Part shown: piece after piece, positions 11,416-23,058 of the stretch
Numbering within the stretch: the first letter of the stretch is position 1
Layout: every line of letters begins with the position of its first letter
Notes under the pieces: generated by a model
Told to the model about the DNA's origin: nothing
Databases searched by the model: none
What the model saw: the letters and a program-made list of their open reading frames with translations, nothing else
From: Sclerotiophoma versabilis
Lineage: Eukaryota > Ascomycota > Dothideomycetes > Pleosporales > Didymellaceae
NCBI GenBank assembly: GCA_012274445.1
Contig: JAAROD010000044.1
Coordinates: 868,001-932,000, forward strand
Length of the DNA stretch: 64,000 nucleotides
Direction of reading: 5' to 3'
Made by a program: the position numbers and the translations under genes

Positions 11416-12533
11416 CTAGCGGATCTTCTTACGCTCCAAATCAGGCTCATACTTGCGGTCATCTTCGCCTTCAACTTCTTCAACCATCTTGTCGACAGCC
11501 TTAGCCTGCTTCTCCCATTCGCTCTGACACATCTTGAGCTCTTTCTGGAATAGCTCGTCATTCGGCTTCCTGTAGCTGCCACCCATGCGGTCCCAGAGCG
11601 TCGTAAACTGGCCATAATTGTAGTTGAAGTACAAGTGATGCATGGTATGGCAGGCAGCACCATTGATGATAGGTGAGTTGTGCGCGTACTCTCCGTCGTG
11701 AATTACAACTGTCCAAATATTGACAAATATGAAAAGCGCAACGTATGCGAACTTCTGGAGCGGGAAGAGGAAGGGGTAGATGTGATATGGCAGACCCTGT
11801 GCATAGCCATCCAGAGGGTGGAAAGCGTGCGAAGCGAAGGGCGTAGGCATAATCCACTTGTGATGTGGCTTGTGCAGCGTTTTGTAAACGCTCTTGTGGT
11901 GCAGACCGCGATGGATCCAGTAGATGCAGAAGTCGGTAAAGCAGACGAACAGTGGGAACTGCAGCCAGTTGTACCAGGCGCCAGGGCCCTCTTCTGTAGC
12001 ATCGTAAAGCTTCGAATAGCCACGCACTTCAGCCAGGAACCATGGCGCAGTAAAAACGGCCATGATGGGAAAGGCGATGTTGGCTTGTTTCATCTCTAGC
12101 TTGATCTGGTTTTTGAGGTATCGTGGGTGGGCAAAGGTCGCCTTATCGAAGACAAAGAAGTAAGATGCGGACGCAAAGACATAATAGATGAGGACACCGA
12201 ACAGCCTGTGATTGATGTGTTAGATATGTGCATAGTCTACATTGCAAGATGTGGTGGATCATACCACGTGATGAGGTACAATGTTAGTAACTGCCTGCGC
12301 CAATCGTCACGCGGCCATGCACTTTTATACGCAGCTTGTGAGGGTTGTACTGAAAAGTACTTGGACGCCGGCTCATACTGCCATGTTGCCGCAGGTAGGG
12401 CGAAGCTTGTTGGCTCTTCCCTTATGCTGGAGAAGGTCGCATTGGCGGTGGGAGGGGGAATTGACGCCGGCAGAAGGTTTGAGTAGACATGGTCGAAGAT
12501 AAATGTGTCAGCGACTTCGAGAACAATGTCCAT
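11416..12533 (-). CDS. erg3: C-5 sterol desaturase (ergosterol biosynthesis)
   Basis: Two exons, 12533-12265 and 12205-11416, give 352 residues, typical for Erg3. The N-terminus is MDIVLEVADTFIFDHVYSNLLP. Splicing after LYLITW joins to LFGVLIYYVFASASYFFVF, the first membrane helices. The three histidine boxes of the fatty-acid-hydroxylase/sterol-desaturase superfamily are visible: HRGLHH (188-193), HKPHHK (201-206) and HTMHHLYFNYNYGQFTTLWD near the end, the last being diagnostic of Erg3. The enzyme introduces the C5=C6 double bond of episterol in the ER using oxygen and cytochrome b5. The C-terminus is charged (VEEVEGEDDRKYEPDLERKK). The 59-nt intron has GTATGA...CAG ends. Loss of Erg3 function is a known route to azole tolerance; nothing here looks broken. 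Confidence 0.96.
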
Positions 12534-15442
12534 GGTCGTTGTGGCTGCGAAGTCAGCCCGTTGGCTAGGGTCGCGGTAGTCAGGTACAGAAGCAACGCGA
12601 TTCGTGACGGTTCGCAGGGAAGGGAAGACCTGACAGAGGCAGCAACCTCACTATCGGACAGCAACGCAATGCGAAAGAACGAGTGTATCAATTGGCGCAA
12701 AAGAACAACAGATTCGGAGACAAAAGAGGAGGCATCCTGCCCTCTATCAGGCCGCTGAAAACATCGGCCGATGCTCAGGAAGGCACGATGCTACTATCCC
12801 TGAACCCTTGCCATTTGAGATCAACAGCGCTCCAGTCCAATCACTGCGACTCATCCCAGCGTACGCGCCGGGAACCGGGCTTCCGTTGGGTGCGCGAGTG
12901 GACTGACAGCGGAGCCGCCGATGCTTGGTCATCACTCGTGCGAGCCTCGCCTGGTAATCGCCTGTTTCGCTGCTGTGCACCATGCCGTGCATCACTCCAC
13001 AACATCAGCGCGCCCGTGCCACAATGGCCGTCGATTCGTCGCGACTGCATAACCCGACTCAAGGCGTTCGGTTTGTCTCCTTTCACCTTCCACATAGCTT
13101 TAAGCTTGCCATGGTGTCTATTCTAGTCTTCCTGTCGAGGAGGATGGGAATGTCTCGCTAATCAAATTGGATAACACGCTCTTCCAGCAGTCTCATCTAT
13201 ACAACAGAACAGCTATTGCAATGACACACAAGATCTTGACCAGTCAGAGCGGACTTTACTGCTCGCCATAGAAGCTATCATAAAGGAGTCCGCAAATCTG
13301 ACCCCTGCCAGTTGAGCAACGCTGCATGATCTCGATGATCCAGCAGCACAAAATACAGGTTTTGCATTCAAGTTGAATTGATGTTGGTATGTATGTCTTA
13401 CGACGTCATATTCACCTGGATTGACATTTTAGCTGGCCCTCAACTCGACCCAGCAAGGCTCTAGCCAAAGAATCGGCAAGCACTGGCTTCTATCGTGATG
13501 CTCTGTGGTCTCTGCACGACATCTATGTCCCGAGTACACCAACATTATGTGAGTCGACGTTCGGGACGGCGTCCATTATATACCTACTGGCCACAACACG
13601 AGACCGGCCATTCGGGCATCAGACCACCGACTGAGACTGGATGCTACTTCCGCAGTCAGTTTTGAGACAGTCTGTCAACTCAGCATCAATATGTGAAACT
13701 GCCCCCTGACTTCAGCGGACTAATCGTGTTCCTCTACTGGAACAGAGAGATAGGAATGTTTTACGCAGCTACGCTTCATTTTGGGCTTCGAATTCGACAA
13801 AAGTGATAAAGACGTGACTGATGTGTTCGAAATACCCATGCCCTCAACACATGCTTAGCGTAGTTTGAATGTATCATTTCTGCCTACCATTGCATAGCAG
13901 TGCACCTTCTTCTTCCCAGTACATCAGATATCCTTCATCATTGGCTCAAGCAACGTGCGGATGAGCACAAGGAATGTAATGCGGATCACCCCGAAGGGCT
14001 TCCCACCCTCTTCATTGATACGGGATGGGACCAAATCTTGAGCTTCTTGTGCAGAAACCAGAATGAGCGTGGCAACAGACGACGATGCATTATCTGTCAC
14101 TGGCCCGAACGACGCTTCGGAGTCCTGCGTAGCCAAATCGGCGGCGGGCCGTAAAGGCCGTTGACAAGGCGAGCTGTCAAGATGCACTGGGAAAGACGAC
14201 GGCTCGGACGTCGTTGGGGTCGTGAGTGGGAAGGGTGTGGGCTTGAAAGGCTATATAGTGTATCCGCATGTGCGTAAAGTGTGTCCAGAATATTCAGACA
14301 GTGAGGTACAAAAGGCAAGCGCTGGTTCATCTTTAACTTCACTGGAACACAATGCCTGGTTATGCGGCCGTACAGAGCCAGCTCAGCTGCCCATGGTCAG
14401 AATGCAGCAACGACTTGCTTGCAGCAGCGACCATTCATGGATCTGTCTACCCTTAAGTTATTCTGGGGCAGTCAAACTGATGTTCAACGCGTTCTCAGTG
14501 CTTGGAGAAAGAAAGGTACATTGACGTATCAACGTTTCCCGATTCTTGTTTAGACACACAGCCGTCCAGTGGTGTGTGCAACGACGCCTACCACGAAAAG
14601 AGTGTGATTTTTCAGCTCCGACAATATTACCGAACTACTACTACAGCGTCCACGCGTTTAATACTGCATTGTTGTAGAAAACGGCTCAAATACAAACAAC
14701 AGAAGGATGTGGACATGGAAAGAAATGGTGCCGGAATCCACAAGATCGGCGCAGGGATGGTATGGAGGCTAATTTGCGTAACCTGAAAAACTCGTGCCTT
14801 ACTGTTGCGGTCGAGATTTAGCGAGATGGACGAGTACAAACAGGTATCGCCTTTCACAGGATCAATGAGTAGCAAAACACTGACAATGCACAGCATCTGA
14901 ACGTCTCAGAGAACAAGCGGCAAAGACGAAGACGCAGCTGGGCCGACCAGGACATGGCGTATCAAAGTCTACCGCATGGAAAGACGTATGCCGTACTTGC
15001 TGCAGAGGGCATTGTGGCTCGTGCGAAACAGGTACATAAGGCCGTCGACTTCATAAACATCTAGTACTCATGTGTTCAACAGATTCTTGCCGGGGATGAT
15101 GAGTCAAGGAAGTCGTCGATAAGCTCGAGGGACGAATGAGACGCTGAATCCTTGTCGTCAACTACATGCCAAATCATGCCACATAGTGCTCTCCAGCCAG
15201 AAGTGAGCCATTTTCTTCACTTTTAGCTCTAGGATGGCGTTCGGGAAAATTTTGATGGGATCGCGCAAGATGAGATAGATGAAGAAGGTGACGAAAAGGG
15301 CTGAAGGGCGCCGCTTGAACGTGGCTTACACCACACCAAGATAGCTCGCTTAGTCATACAAACAATCGTCAGGCATCTATTCAATTCAAATAGTTTACCA
15401 CGCCTCTTCGAAAAGTCCATGCACAAAATCTCGGGTTACACC
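12534..15442. other. Long intergenic region without a supported gene
   Basis: About 2.9 kb between ERG3 and the acetyltransferase gene, which diverge. Stops are frequent in all frames and the short open frames carry no recognised motif. One small two-exon candidate (14954-15139) has clean splice signals and is described under findings. Promoters of both neighbours must lie at the ends. Confidence 0.55.
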
Positions 15443-16145
15443 ATGTCGTTTATAGTCCGCCCCGTATCCGACACCGAGCTTCACCGGGCATGTATCATTG
15501 AAGGTGCAGCCTACGCTGACAGCGACCTCAACCCCATCCTCTTTCCAGGTCCATTTCCTCTCGACTCCTATCAAAAGCGTGTAAACCAATTGATCCAAAT
15601 GCGCAAAGATGACCCCACGGCGATCTATTTGCAAGCCATTGACCAGGCCTCAGGGCGCATGATCGCTTCTGCGAAGTGGCACATTTACAAAACTCCCGAA
15701 GAGACCAACATCCCAATCAGGAAATTGGAATTCGGTCCCGGCGCGAATCCGGAGGCATGTAAGACGTTCTTTGGGGGTATGATGGAACGGAAAAAGGAAA
15801 TCATGGGGACCCGACCGCATATTTGTATGCTGCAAATCACAAGTTGGCACACAGATATTTATTGACCTCGCAACAGACCTTCACATGCTACATACGGACC
15901 CAGAATACCAGGGACGTGGAGCTGGAAGTGTGCTGATAGACTGGGGCAAACAGAAGGCGGATGAGCTGGGTTTGCCGATATACTTGGAGTCCAGTACCAA
16001 AGGACATAGGTTCTATCAGAAGCACGGGTTTAAAGACGTCGAGGTGATAGAAATCGATTTCAGCCCGTGGGGTGGTTCAGTACACAAACAGCCTTTGATG
16101 ATACGAGAAGTGTCTAGATTACAAGGATCAGCTGTTTATATGTAG
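15443..16145 (+). CDS. GNAT-family N-acetyltransferase
   Basis: Exons 15443-15824 and 15877-16145 encode 216 residues (MSFIVRPVSDTELHRACII...). Splicing joins TRPHI to YLHMLHTDPEYQGRGAGSVL. This rebuilds the acetyl-CoA-binding motif A, with QGRGAG matching the Q/R-x-x-G-x-G/A signature and the preceding beta-strand LHMLHTDP. The tail STKGHRFYQKHGFKDVEVIEI is the usual motif B of small fungal GNAT proteins. Substrate is unknown: this class includes enzymes acting on small amines, amino acids and proteins. An in-frame ATG at 15419 would add eight residues; 15443 was chosen because MSFIVRPV starts at the domain's first strand. The 52-nt intron has GTATGC...CAACAG ends. The gene converges with the FHA kinase, with only 142 bp between stops. 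Confidence 0.88.
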
Positions 16146-16287
16146 ACTACAATTCCTGAGTTATGCTACATTGTGTCAAAGGTCCCACAGGATGGCTGTA
16201 TGAGAGGTTACACAGGCCTGCCACGGTCTTTACGCTAGATCTTCGAAGTTAGTTGTGCTGTAAATGAGTCGAAAATAAAATGAAAGA

Positions 16288-18743
16288 TCAACGCTGTCGG
16301 CCGTAAACCTTCCTCTGTTTACTGACCTTGTGAGCGAACGGCATCTCGTCGACCCTTTGATATCTGCGATGCTGCTCAAAGGCACAGCCGTCCCTATTCA
16401 CATTCGTGGCCTTAGGTCTTGAAGGCTTCAAGAAAACCTCGGGAGGAGTCTCCTGTACGAGAACGTGATCTTCTTGTGTAATCTGTTCTGGCTGCGTTTC
16501 ATATTGATGTTGTGTCTGTGGGTAACGATGATGCCACCGCAAATCCAATCCATCGCGCGTGTTGCTGTCAGCAAAAGGAGTTGTGCGCACTTGAATGGTT
16601 TCCTCCCGGCGAAAGTTCTGTTGCTTACATACACGGTCAGTCCTCCACTGTTTAAATTCGACAGCACCCATGACCTCGTCCGATTCGCCGATTGGTGCGT
16701 CGAGGTCGTCCAGATCGAAAATCTCCCGATGAAAGTACCTACGCCGTGTTGATGTACTTACGCGTTGGAGCTGACCTGCAGAAGCTTTGTCCGAACTTTC
16801 ATGTTTCTTCGTCTGAGGCATCGATCGGTCGTCGGAGACAAGTTTGGCGCATTCCTGTTGTTCATTAAGGCTCCAGTCGGGAGCTTTAAAGTAGCGCTTA
16901 TCGCACTGAGCGTACTCGTCCGTCTGGTCAAACTGGCATGTTTCGTTATCTGCATAGACGCTGTCGTATGAGGAAGGTCCGACCTGAGTTGAAAACTTAT
17001 CGTCAGTCTGTGAGTCGTCCATACGCTGATAGCTGTGTGTCAGGTCGTCTCGAACCGATACTGGCTTCGAAGCGAAAAAGCGAGACGCTGTACCATCGAC
17101 TGGACCGCTGTTTGCCACAGAATTCGCCCTCAAGGTTGAGATCTGTTCGATAAGCTGCTTATCTTTATAACGTGGTCGCCAGTCCCTGATTGATCGCTTG
17201 TATTGGGCTTCGAACTCTGCTACCATCATCGGGTGAGTGAACCAGATGTGGTCCATAGCTTCAGTCGCGGACATGCGATCTTCCTCGTTCAAGACTAACA
17301 GGCGCTTGATGAAATCTTTCGGAGCAGGGCTAATTGGACCCCACAAAGGATGGTACTTGTCATCAAGGATGCTGAGGTCGCATTTCGCGGCGAGGCCGAT
17401 TATGACGCGTTGAGCGTCTTCCTCGAAAGGGCCATCCTGTCGGCAACTGAATATTAGTTCGCCTGTGAGTATAGCTGCTGATATCGATCCGATAGACCAC
17501 ATGTCAACGCTCAAAGAGTAGCCCCAGGCGTCTGGAATGGCCTCGTTCGCTTTATGGATCTCAGGCGCAGTATACTCCAGCGTGCCCACGACGCTAAACA
17601 TACGTTTTAGCTTGTTGCTCGCGAAACCGTACTGGGTACTCGCACTGGGCAGGAACCGTGCATGGCCAAAGTCTGTGATGACAACACGGGCGCCGCTATC
17701 GAGCGATGTCATCAGGATGTTGTCGGGCTTAAGGTCCCTGTGCACAATGTCCTGATCATGCAGATACTGGACGCCCTTCAAGACCTGCCGAATGATGACT
17801 GCCGACTCGATGCTTGAAATTCTGCCGTGCTTATACTCAATGTACGAGAACAGGTCGCCGCCGGTCACAAGCTCCTGAAACATGTATATAGTACTCTGGC
17901 TCCAAAAAACCTTCTGAATATGAGCGATGTTAGGATGACTAAGGCCCTTCAGGATATCAAACTCGCGAAAGCAGCTCTTGACTCTGGGCGGCAGTTGATT
18001 AATCGCTTGGCCTGAGGACCACTGTCCATCGCTCGTGGGCACGCGTATGTCAGCGCGCCGGTCGTAGAGCCTTTCGAGATTGACAATCTTGCACGCAAGT
18101 TGACGCTGTGTATTTTGATCAACGCCAATGAGTACTCTGCCATACCCACCTTCACCAAGCAAGCGGTCAGTGATCAGGTATCGAGATGAGAGAATAGCCT
18201 TCTCCAGCTTTTGAGTTGCTGTAAGAACGCTTTGCTTGACCGTGCCTAACGAGCGATAGACTAGGGTGACGTTCTCTGAAAGCTGAAGTTTATCTCCATC
18301 ATCAAGAAGGAAGGTGCCGTTCTTGCCCATCAAGATACCTCGACCTTGAGAGCCAGCGCACTCTGCATCACTTTTCCTCAGGTAAGTGCCGTTAGCCGAG
18401 AGATCGGTAGCATAGACCAATGGGGCGATATCAGCAACAGGAGCTTGTTCATAGATAGTGCAATGTATGCGAAGATGTTCTCTGGAAATGGTGAGGTCGT
18501 CGTGCCAGTTGTAGCGGCTGATTTCTGCGTCAGCATACGCTACACTATCGGGCGAGACGCGACCACTCTCACCACTTCATGTCTCTACCAAGTACGAACT
18601 GTTCGTTGCCGCAGACTTCGATGGCGCCATGTGTATCTGTGAAAGTGAGCTGCTTGCGTTCCTCGAAACATTCAACCACACAAACGGAAAGGATTGCAAC
18701 CCGCTACCTGGATACTGAAGTACGCCACAATATCGTCCGTCAT
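16288..18743 (-). CDS. FHA-domain Ser/Thr protein kinase (Rad53/Chk2-like CAMK family)
   Basis: The modelled exons 18743-18708, 18661-18573 and 18517-16288 encode about 784 residues. The spliced N-terminus is an FHA domain: GR at 37-38, the S-x-x-H of ISREHLRIH (Ser53, His56) and NGTYLRK near 87. The kinase domain (about 135-400) has the Gly loop LGEGGYGRVLIG, Lys in LACKIV, HRDLKPDN, DFGHARF, and GTLEYTAPEI for APE. A Ser/Thr-, Gln- and charge-rich tail of about 350 residues follows. An N-terminal FHA followed by a CAMK-type kinase is the Rad53/Dun1/Chk2/Mek1 layout, in which FHA binding to phosphothreonine recruits the kinase to damage or meiotic signals. Which member this is cannot be settled. 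The 55-nt intron 18572-18518 is well supported. The first intron is ambiguous: acceptor CGAG at 18662, or CAG 12 nt further on; both keep the frame. Confidence 0.85.
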
Positions 18744-19124
18744 ATCGTACAATACCTCCCACCCGTTGCAAGGGCTGAATGGAGTTAATGCACGCTGCGA
18801 TGCTGGAAGGTGACGCAACGCGTGACCCACGGTGCCTTCTGAAGCTAGCGTGCCTTCCTCCAGGGCTCGCTTAGCACAGTTAGCGCGCTTGGCAGGCGCA
18901 CCACAAACCAAAGCCGCGAGCTCAGCAACTCTCCTTCTGCATCCCACGACACTCATCTCAAAGCAACGTAGGTTATACTCGCGCCCAACAGCATATTCCC
19001 AACGCTCAATTGAGCACACTGAAGCGCCTTGGTCTTTGTTGGACAGCCCTTTTTACCGCACCCAACCCCGCATGACGTGAATCGAAGCTACAGCTACTAA
19101 CATAACCCGTAGTCAGCCGACAAG
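18744..19124. promoter_or_regulatory. Divergent promoter region (FHA kinase / RPL41) with likely 5'-leader intron end
   Basis: 381 bp between divergent starts. A perfect TACTAAC branch-site sequence at 19095-19101 is followed by a TAG acceptor at 19112, 12 nt before the eL41 ATG. This suggests an intron in the 5' leader of the ribosomal protein gene; its donor was not pinned down. Confidence 0.5.
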
Positions 19125-19257
19125 ATGAGAGCGAAATGGAGGAAGAAGCGCGTCAGGAGGCTTAAGCGTAAGAGAAGAAAGACGAGGGCTCGTTCGTAAG
19201 TTGCACTGCACTCCCAATTCCACAGCTTCACAAAGCTAACAATACCTCAGCAAATAA
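19125..19257 (+). CDS. RPL41: 60S ribosomal protein eL41
   Basis: A 25-residue, extremely basic protein. Exon 1 (19125-19195) encodes MRAKWRKKRVRRLKRKRRKT followed by RAR and two bases of a Ser codon. A 55-nt intron (GTAAGT...CTCAG, with GCTAAC branch site) is removed. Exon 2 (19251-19257) completes Ser-Lys-stop. The intron matters: without splicing the frame stops immediately after Ser, losing the terminal Lys found in yeast eL41. eL41 is the smallest ribosomal protein and sits as one helix at the bridge between the large and small subunits. Near-identity to the universal eL41 sequence leaves little doubt. The gene is far below usual length cut-offs and easily missed. Confidence 0.96.
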
Positions 19258-20215
19258 ACGTCTCGCCCCCAATCTCAGCACCCACCACCTCAGTCCTGAA
19301 CGTTAACGATCACTGAACGCCCCGATCTGCGCATCACCTTCTGTCCGCTCAACTCACTGTTTACTCGACTACGTTTCCCAACTACGTCACACACGCGACA
19401 CGAGCTTCAACCATCTCACGGAGGGCGACTGCTAGGCTAAGGATGGCACTGGATGCTGGTCAATCACCCATTGAGGTCTTCGAGAGTTTACTTGAACACG
19501 ATGGTCACTCTAACACCGGCCGCACTTCATTAGTGCTTTGCGCACACTGCGCTTCTGAAACGGCCTTTGACTGATACATCTCCGTGTGGAGACATGATAT
19601 CGAATGAAAAAATGCTTCACGACATACGTTCGTTCATCTGTGCGATTTTGTGATGTGTTGCTTGTGGTGTGCGCTTGGCGAGAGAGCTTCCCCGCATTTG
19701 GAGCTGTGACGTTCTACGCCATAAGGCTGTGGTCCGAAATCCGAATAAGCGAGACTTAGACATCACTCTGAACGTTCATAGTTCCCAACAGCAGCGTGAT
19801 TATGGCGGAAGAAGCTGCATGTCGCACCTTGACACCACTAGAGATTAGCAGAGGAACTGGTTGAACTTGCACTCTCGACTTCAGAGTTCTCAAATGGAGC
19901 ATTTCCTAGAGCCACACTTCAGCAAGTTCAACTAAACTGACTTTCGTAGCTAAGCATGGAGTCTCCTCATCAAACTGCTTACCTGACCGCACGAGCTCAT
20001 CCGTCTTGGGACTGAAAGTCTGTGTACACTCAGATATTATAAGAAAACAGTTCGAGCTGCGCAATTGCATTGATATCTTAAGGAAGAACACGCATTACAT
20101 CCACATCGCTCGCCGGCGATTCTGCACAGAGAACCTGGGTATCACTTCACCATAACCATGTCCGTATGTAGTCAAAGAAAGCTAAACAGAAAGGAATCAA
20201 GTGCGTAACAGCATC
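19258..20215. other. Convergent intergenic region (RPL41 / STE3 receptor)
   Basis: 958 bp between converging stops. No credible gene, RNA or repeat was recognised. Confidence 0.6.
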
Positions 20216-21750
20216 TCAAGGCCTCAGCGTCCACATGTCTGCCGATTCCCTCTCCGTGCTCTCCCCTACACCCTCATCGAGATGCACTTCGCGAAAGACA
20301 ATGACACCCGCCGACTCGCTGTTGCGCCTGCTTGTCGGCGCTTTGTCTGCCCATGCCCGCGCCGAGAAGCCTTCAGACACTGTCTCCACAACTGTGGTTT
20401 TACTGCAGGTCCTGGAAGTGGCAGCGCGCTTCGAGAACATCGGAAGAATTGGCTGATGACGGCCATTGCGGGTGAAGATGCGCTTGAGGAGCGAAGGTTT
20501 GGTGGAGGACGGGCCTCCCTCGGGTAGAACAGGAGTCGTGCTCGATACGGACTGAAGATGAGCACTATCCATACTATCAAGAGCAATGGAGTTGCTGCGC
20601 ACGCTGTTGTTGAACTTACTGCCGCCAAAGGAGCTGATCCGCGAGCCGCCCTTGGAGAAGTAACTCTTGGCCTTGCTCATACACGATGAAGTCCAGCTGC
20701 GGGCGAAGATGAAGCTACTCGGCATGCTGGTGCCCTTCTCACGCATGACGTACAAGCTAGGGAAGATCTTGCCCAGTCCCAAGGCAAGCAGCATTTTCTT
20801 GTACGTGTTGCGCGCATCCGTACCAGTGCCAAACAGGAGAAATGCGACATAGCCCAGGCCAATCTGGCCCCACTTGTCAACGTGCACGAAACCGCCTGAC
20901 TGGAACTTGAGGACTATGTCCCTCTTGTTTCCCTCAAGTGAATCCCACCAGGCGGCGTCAAGACTGTATGAGGTCATCTCGTTGCAGAAGTAGTAGAAGG
21001 GGTACACAGAGTAGGGGACAACGAGAAGGAGAAAAACCATGCACATCAGGAAGAGGCGGAGGAAACGGGACCGAGTAGTGTTGCGGGCTGTTACGAGGCG
21101 GGCAAATTCGCGACGATAGCGGTAGAGGCGAACGAGGAGGAGGACTAAATCACTGTTATTGAGAGCTATGGCTCAAGAAGAGCGAAGAATTTACCTGAGT
21201 AGTACAAGACCGAGACCATGGTGATGGGCACCCACATGGCATTAAGAACTAGGCTTTTCCAATCCGGAAGGTATGCGGAGTTGCAGCCTTCAATGCCCCA
21301 GATGTGATACCGGACGGACTGTATGGGAATGTAAAACAGGATCAGAACCAAGGGATATCCCCAGCACCATGCAAGCTCGACTAGCTGACGCCTCATCTTG
21401 CTGCCCCTGCTGGGTGCTACGGTAATATTGCGAGTATCCATGACCTGAGCGAGTCTCCGAAGGATCATTGCCACAGCCGCCCCCAAGCTGACTTGCGCTC
21501 CTACTTGGATGCGAACATTAATGTCGCACCACACAATGCCATCCCACCACTCGTCGACATTATCATGGCCCCAGATAAGTGCGTTGATGCCCAGAGAGAA
21601 GTTGGTGAGAATGATCCAAAGAACGAGCGAGCTGGCTGCAACGTTTCGCTGGGAGAGATGCCATGCCAGAGGTGCTATGCACAGAAGCCAGGAGAACCAA
21701 GCGAGAGTCGAAAAAACGATTGCCGTAGGATAGATTTCTCCGGTTGACAT
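20216..21750 (-). CDS. ste3: STE3-type (a-factor-like) pheromone receptor, class D GPCR
   Basis: Exons 21750-21195 and 21144-20216 encode 494 residues. Seven hydrophobic helices are visible: TAIVFSTLAWFSWLLCIAPL (1), SSLVLWIILTNFSLGINAL (2), a third with RIQVGAQVSLGAAVAMILRR, GYPLVLILFYIPIQSV (4), helix 5 around LNAMWVPITMVSVLYY, RFLRLFLMCMVFLLLVV (6) and QIGLGYVAFLLFGTG (7). A Ser/Thr/Arg-rich cytoplasmic tail of about 200 residues follows. The family couples lipopeptide pheromone to a heterotrimeric G protein and the mating MAP kinase cascade at the plasma membrane. The splice was chosen so that SVLYYS continues as VLLLVRLYRYRREF, matching the loop-3 pattern of STE3 proteins. The 50-nt intron is GTAAAT...TTTAG. 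An upstream in-frame ATG at 21804 would add 18 residues. Confidence 0.93.
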
Positions 21751-23058
21751 GATTTCTGCCCTGTCAGTTTCCGGTGGTAGGAGGGAAGATGACCTGATAG
21801 ACATACTGGCTGTCTATTGAGGGTCCGGATCTGGACAAGTCGTTGATGGCTACACCAGCTGCGGGGAACGTTAATGTAAGCTGGCTGCAACCTTAGGCAG
21901 CTGATGGACAGAGGAGCTGGAAATTGTCTGGATGTTCAGAGTTCGATTTGACTGAGGCTTGCGTATCCTTTGCTTGTCGAAAAAGCTGAATGGGGAATAA
22001 ATTGACTTTACAGAGATGGAGAATTGAAGTAGATAGAAGAAAAGAGAGAGGATGATTGGCAAGCGACTGGTCTTGCTACCCATACCGCCGCTCTTCAATT
22101 GAGGCCTTCTTGGCTGAATAGGTGTCTCAGTCGTCAATACATCTCAATAGCAGCTTTCGTTTGACGTTTGCGGAGCTGAGAGGTGAAAGCAGGTCTGTCA
22201 TGTCGAGATTGAGTGTGCTCGCTAACGATACTGGCTGCGTTGTATGGAGAATGTTCCACAGCATTGCTATAATCTTATCCAGCGCCATGGTCTTTGTCTG
22301 TTGCTAGCAAGTAGTGGAGGTGAGGTTCCCTGGCGTGTACTCACCAGAATAGGTTCTCAATAGAACTTGAATAAAACTTTGTCGGAGCGCTCCCCGGCAT
22401 CGAACGAGAGAGACAAACAGAGCCTCCGCTGATACAGGTTTTCGGTATATTGTGTCAGTGAAACTGTGACGCAGGTGTGCTGCCCTCCACAGTCAGCTCT
22501 TTCGTGTATGTCGCTACTCAGAGCTCTGGTGCCCACGCTCCAGGGCGATTTGTCTGAATGGTCGGCAAGATGACTGAAATTCACATGTTTGTCGCTAGAA
22601 GCAGCCTTAGGCGCCCCTGGCGATGCGTGCTGAAGGGGTACAAGCGCTTGGTAGCTGGTTTGACACGGGCAAGTGCATAGCGAGGTAGCACGGACTACAA
22701 CGAGATATGTAGAGCATCTTGTTCGCTGTATAAAATGTACCAAAAGGAGTCGAACTTAAGAGCGAGACAAGATGGAGAACGAAGATGAAGAAGCTCGGGT
22801 GATCGTCGTGGTATACAATTGCCCAGAAGCGGCTAGCTGTGACGTAAACAAGCGTTCTGCCTTCCCGAGGTACGTTATCCACGGCACGCAAGTCCGTACG
22901 TACTATGAAATGTGAGCATCACCGCACCACTACGCGTCGCCGATGGCAGCGCCGACCACCTCCGACCTCTCCACTACTTTTGACATCCACGTATGCTGGA
23001 AGGTTGATGTCAAGGCGCATTAGGCTTCCACAATTGGCCCTTTGGTGTCTTGTGCACG
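21751..23058. promoter_or_regulatory. Divergent intergenic/promoter region (STE3 / orphan membrane protein)
   Basis: 1.3 kb between divergent start codons. Short open frames on both strands have no motif. It is expected to contain both promoters; no specific pheromone-response element was identified. Confidence 0.45.

Noticed and set aside
13900..14187. Overlapping 84- and 87-codon frames on both strands
   Set aside because: Mutually antisense, one lacks an ATG, neither has a motif.
21145..21194. Alternative STE3 splice using an upstream GTACTA donor and the AACAG acceptor
   Set aside because: In frame, but the GTAAAT...TTTAG choice aligns exactly with the loop-3 pattern of STE3 receptors.
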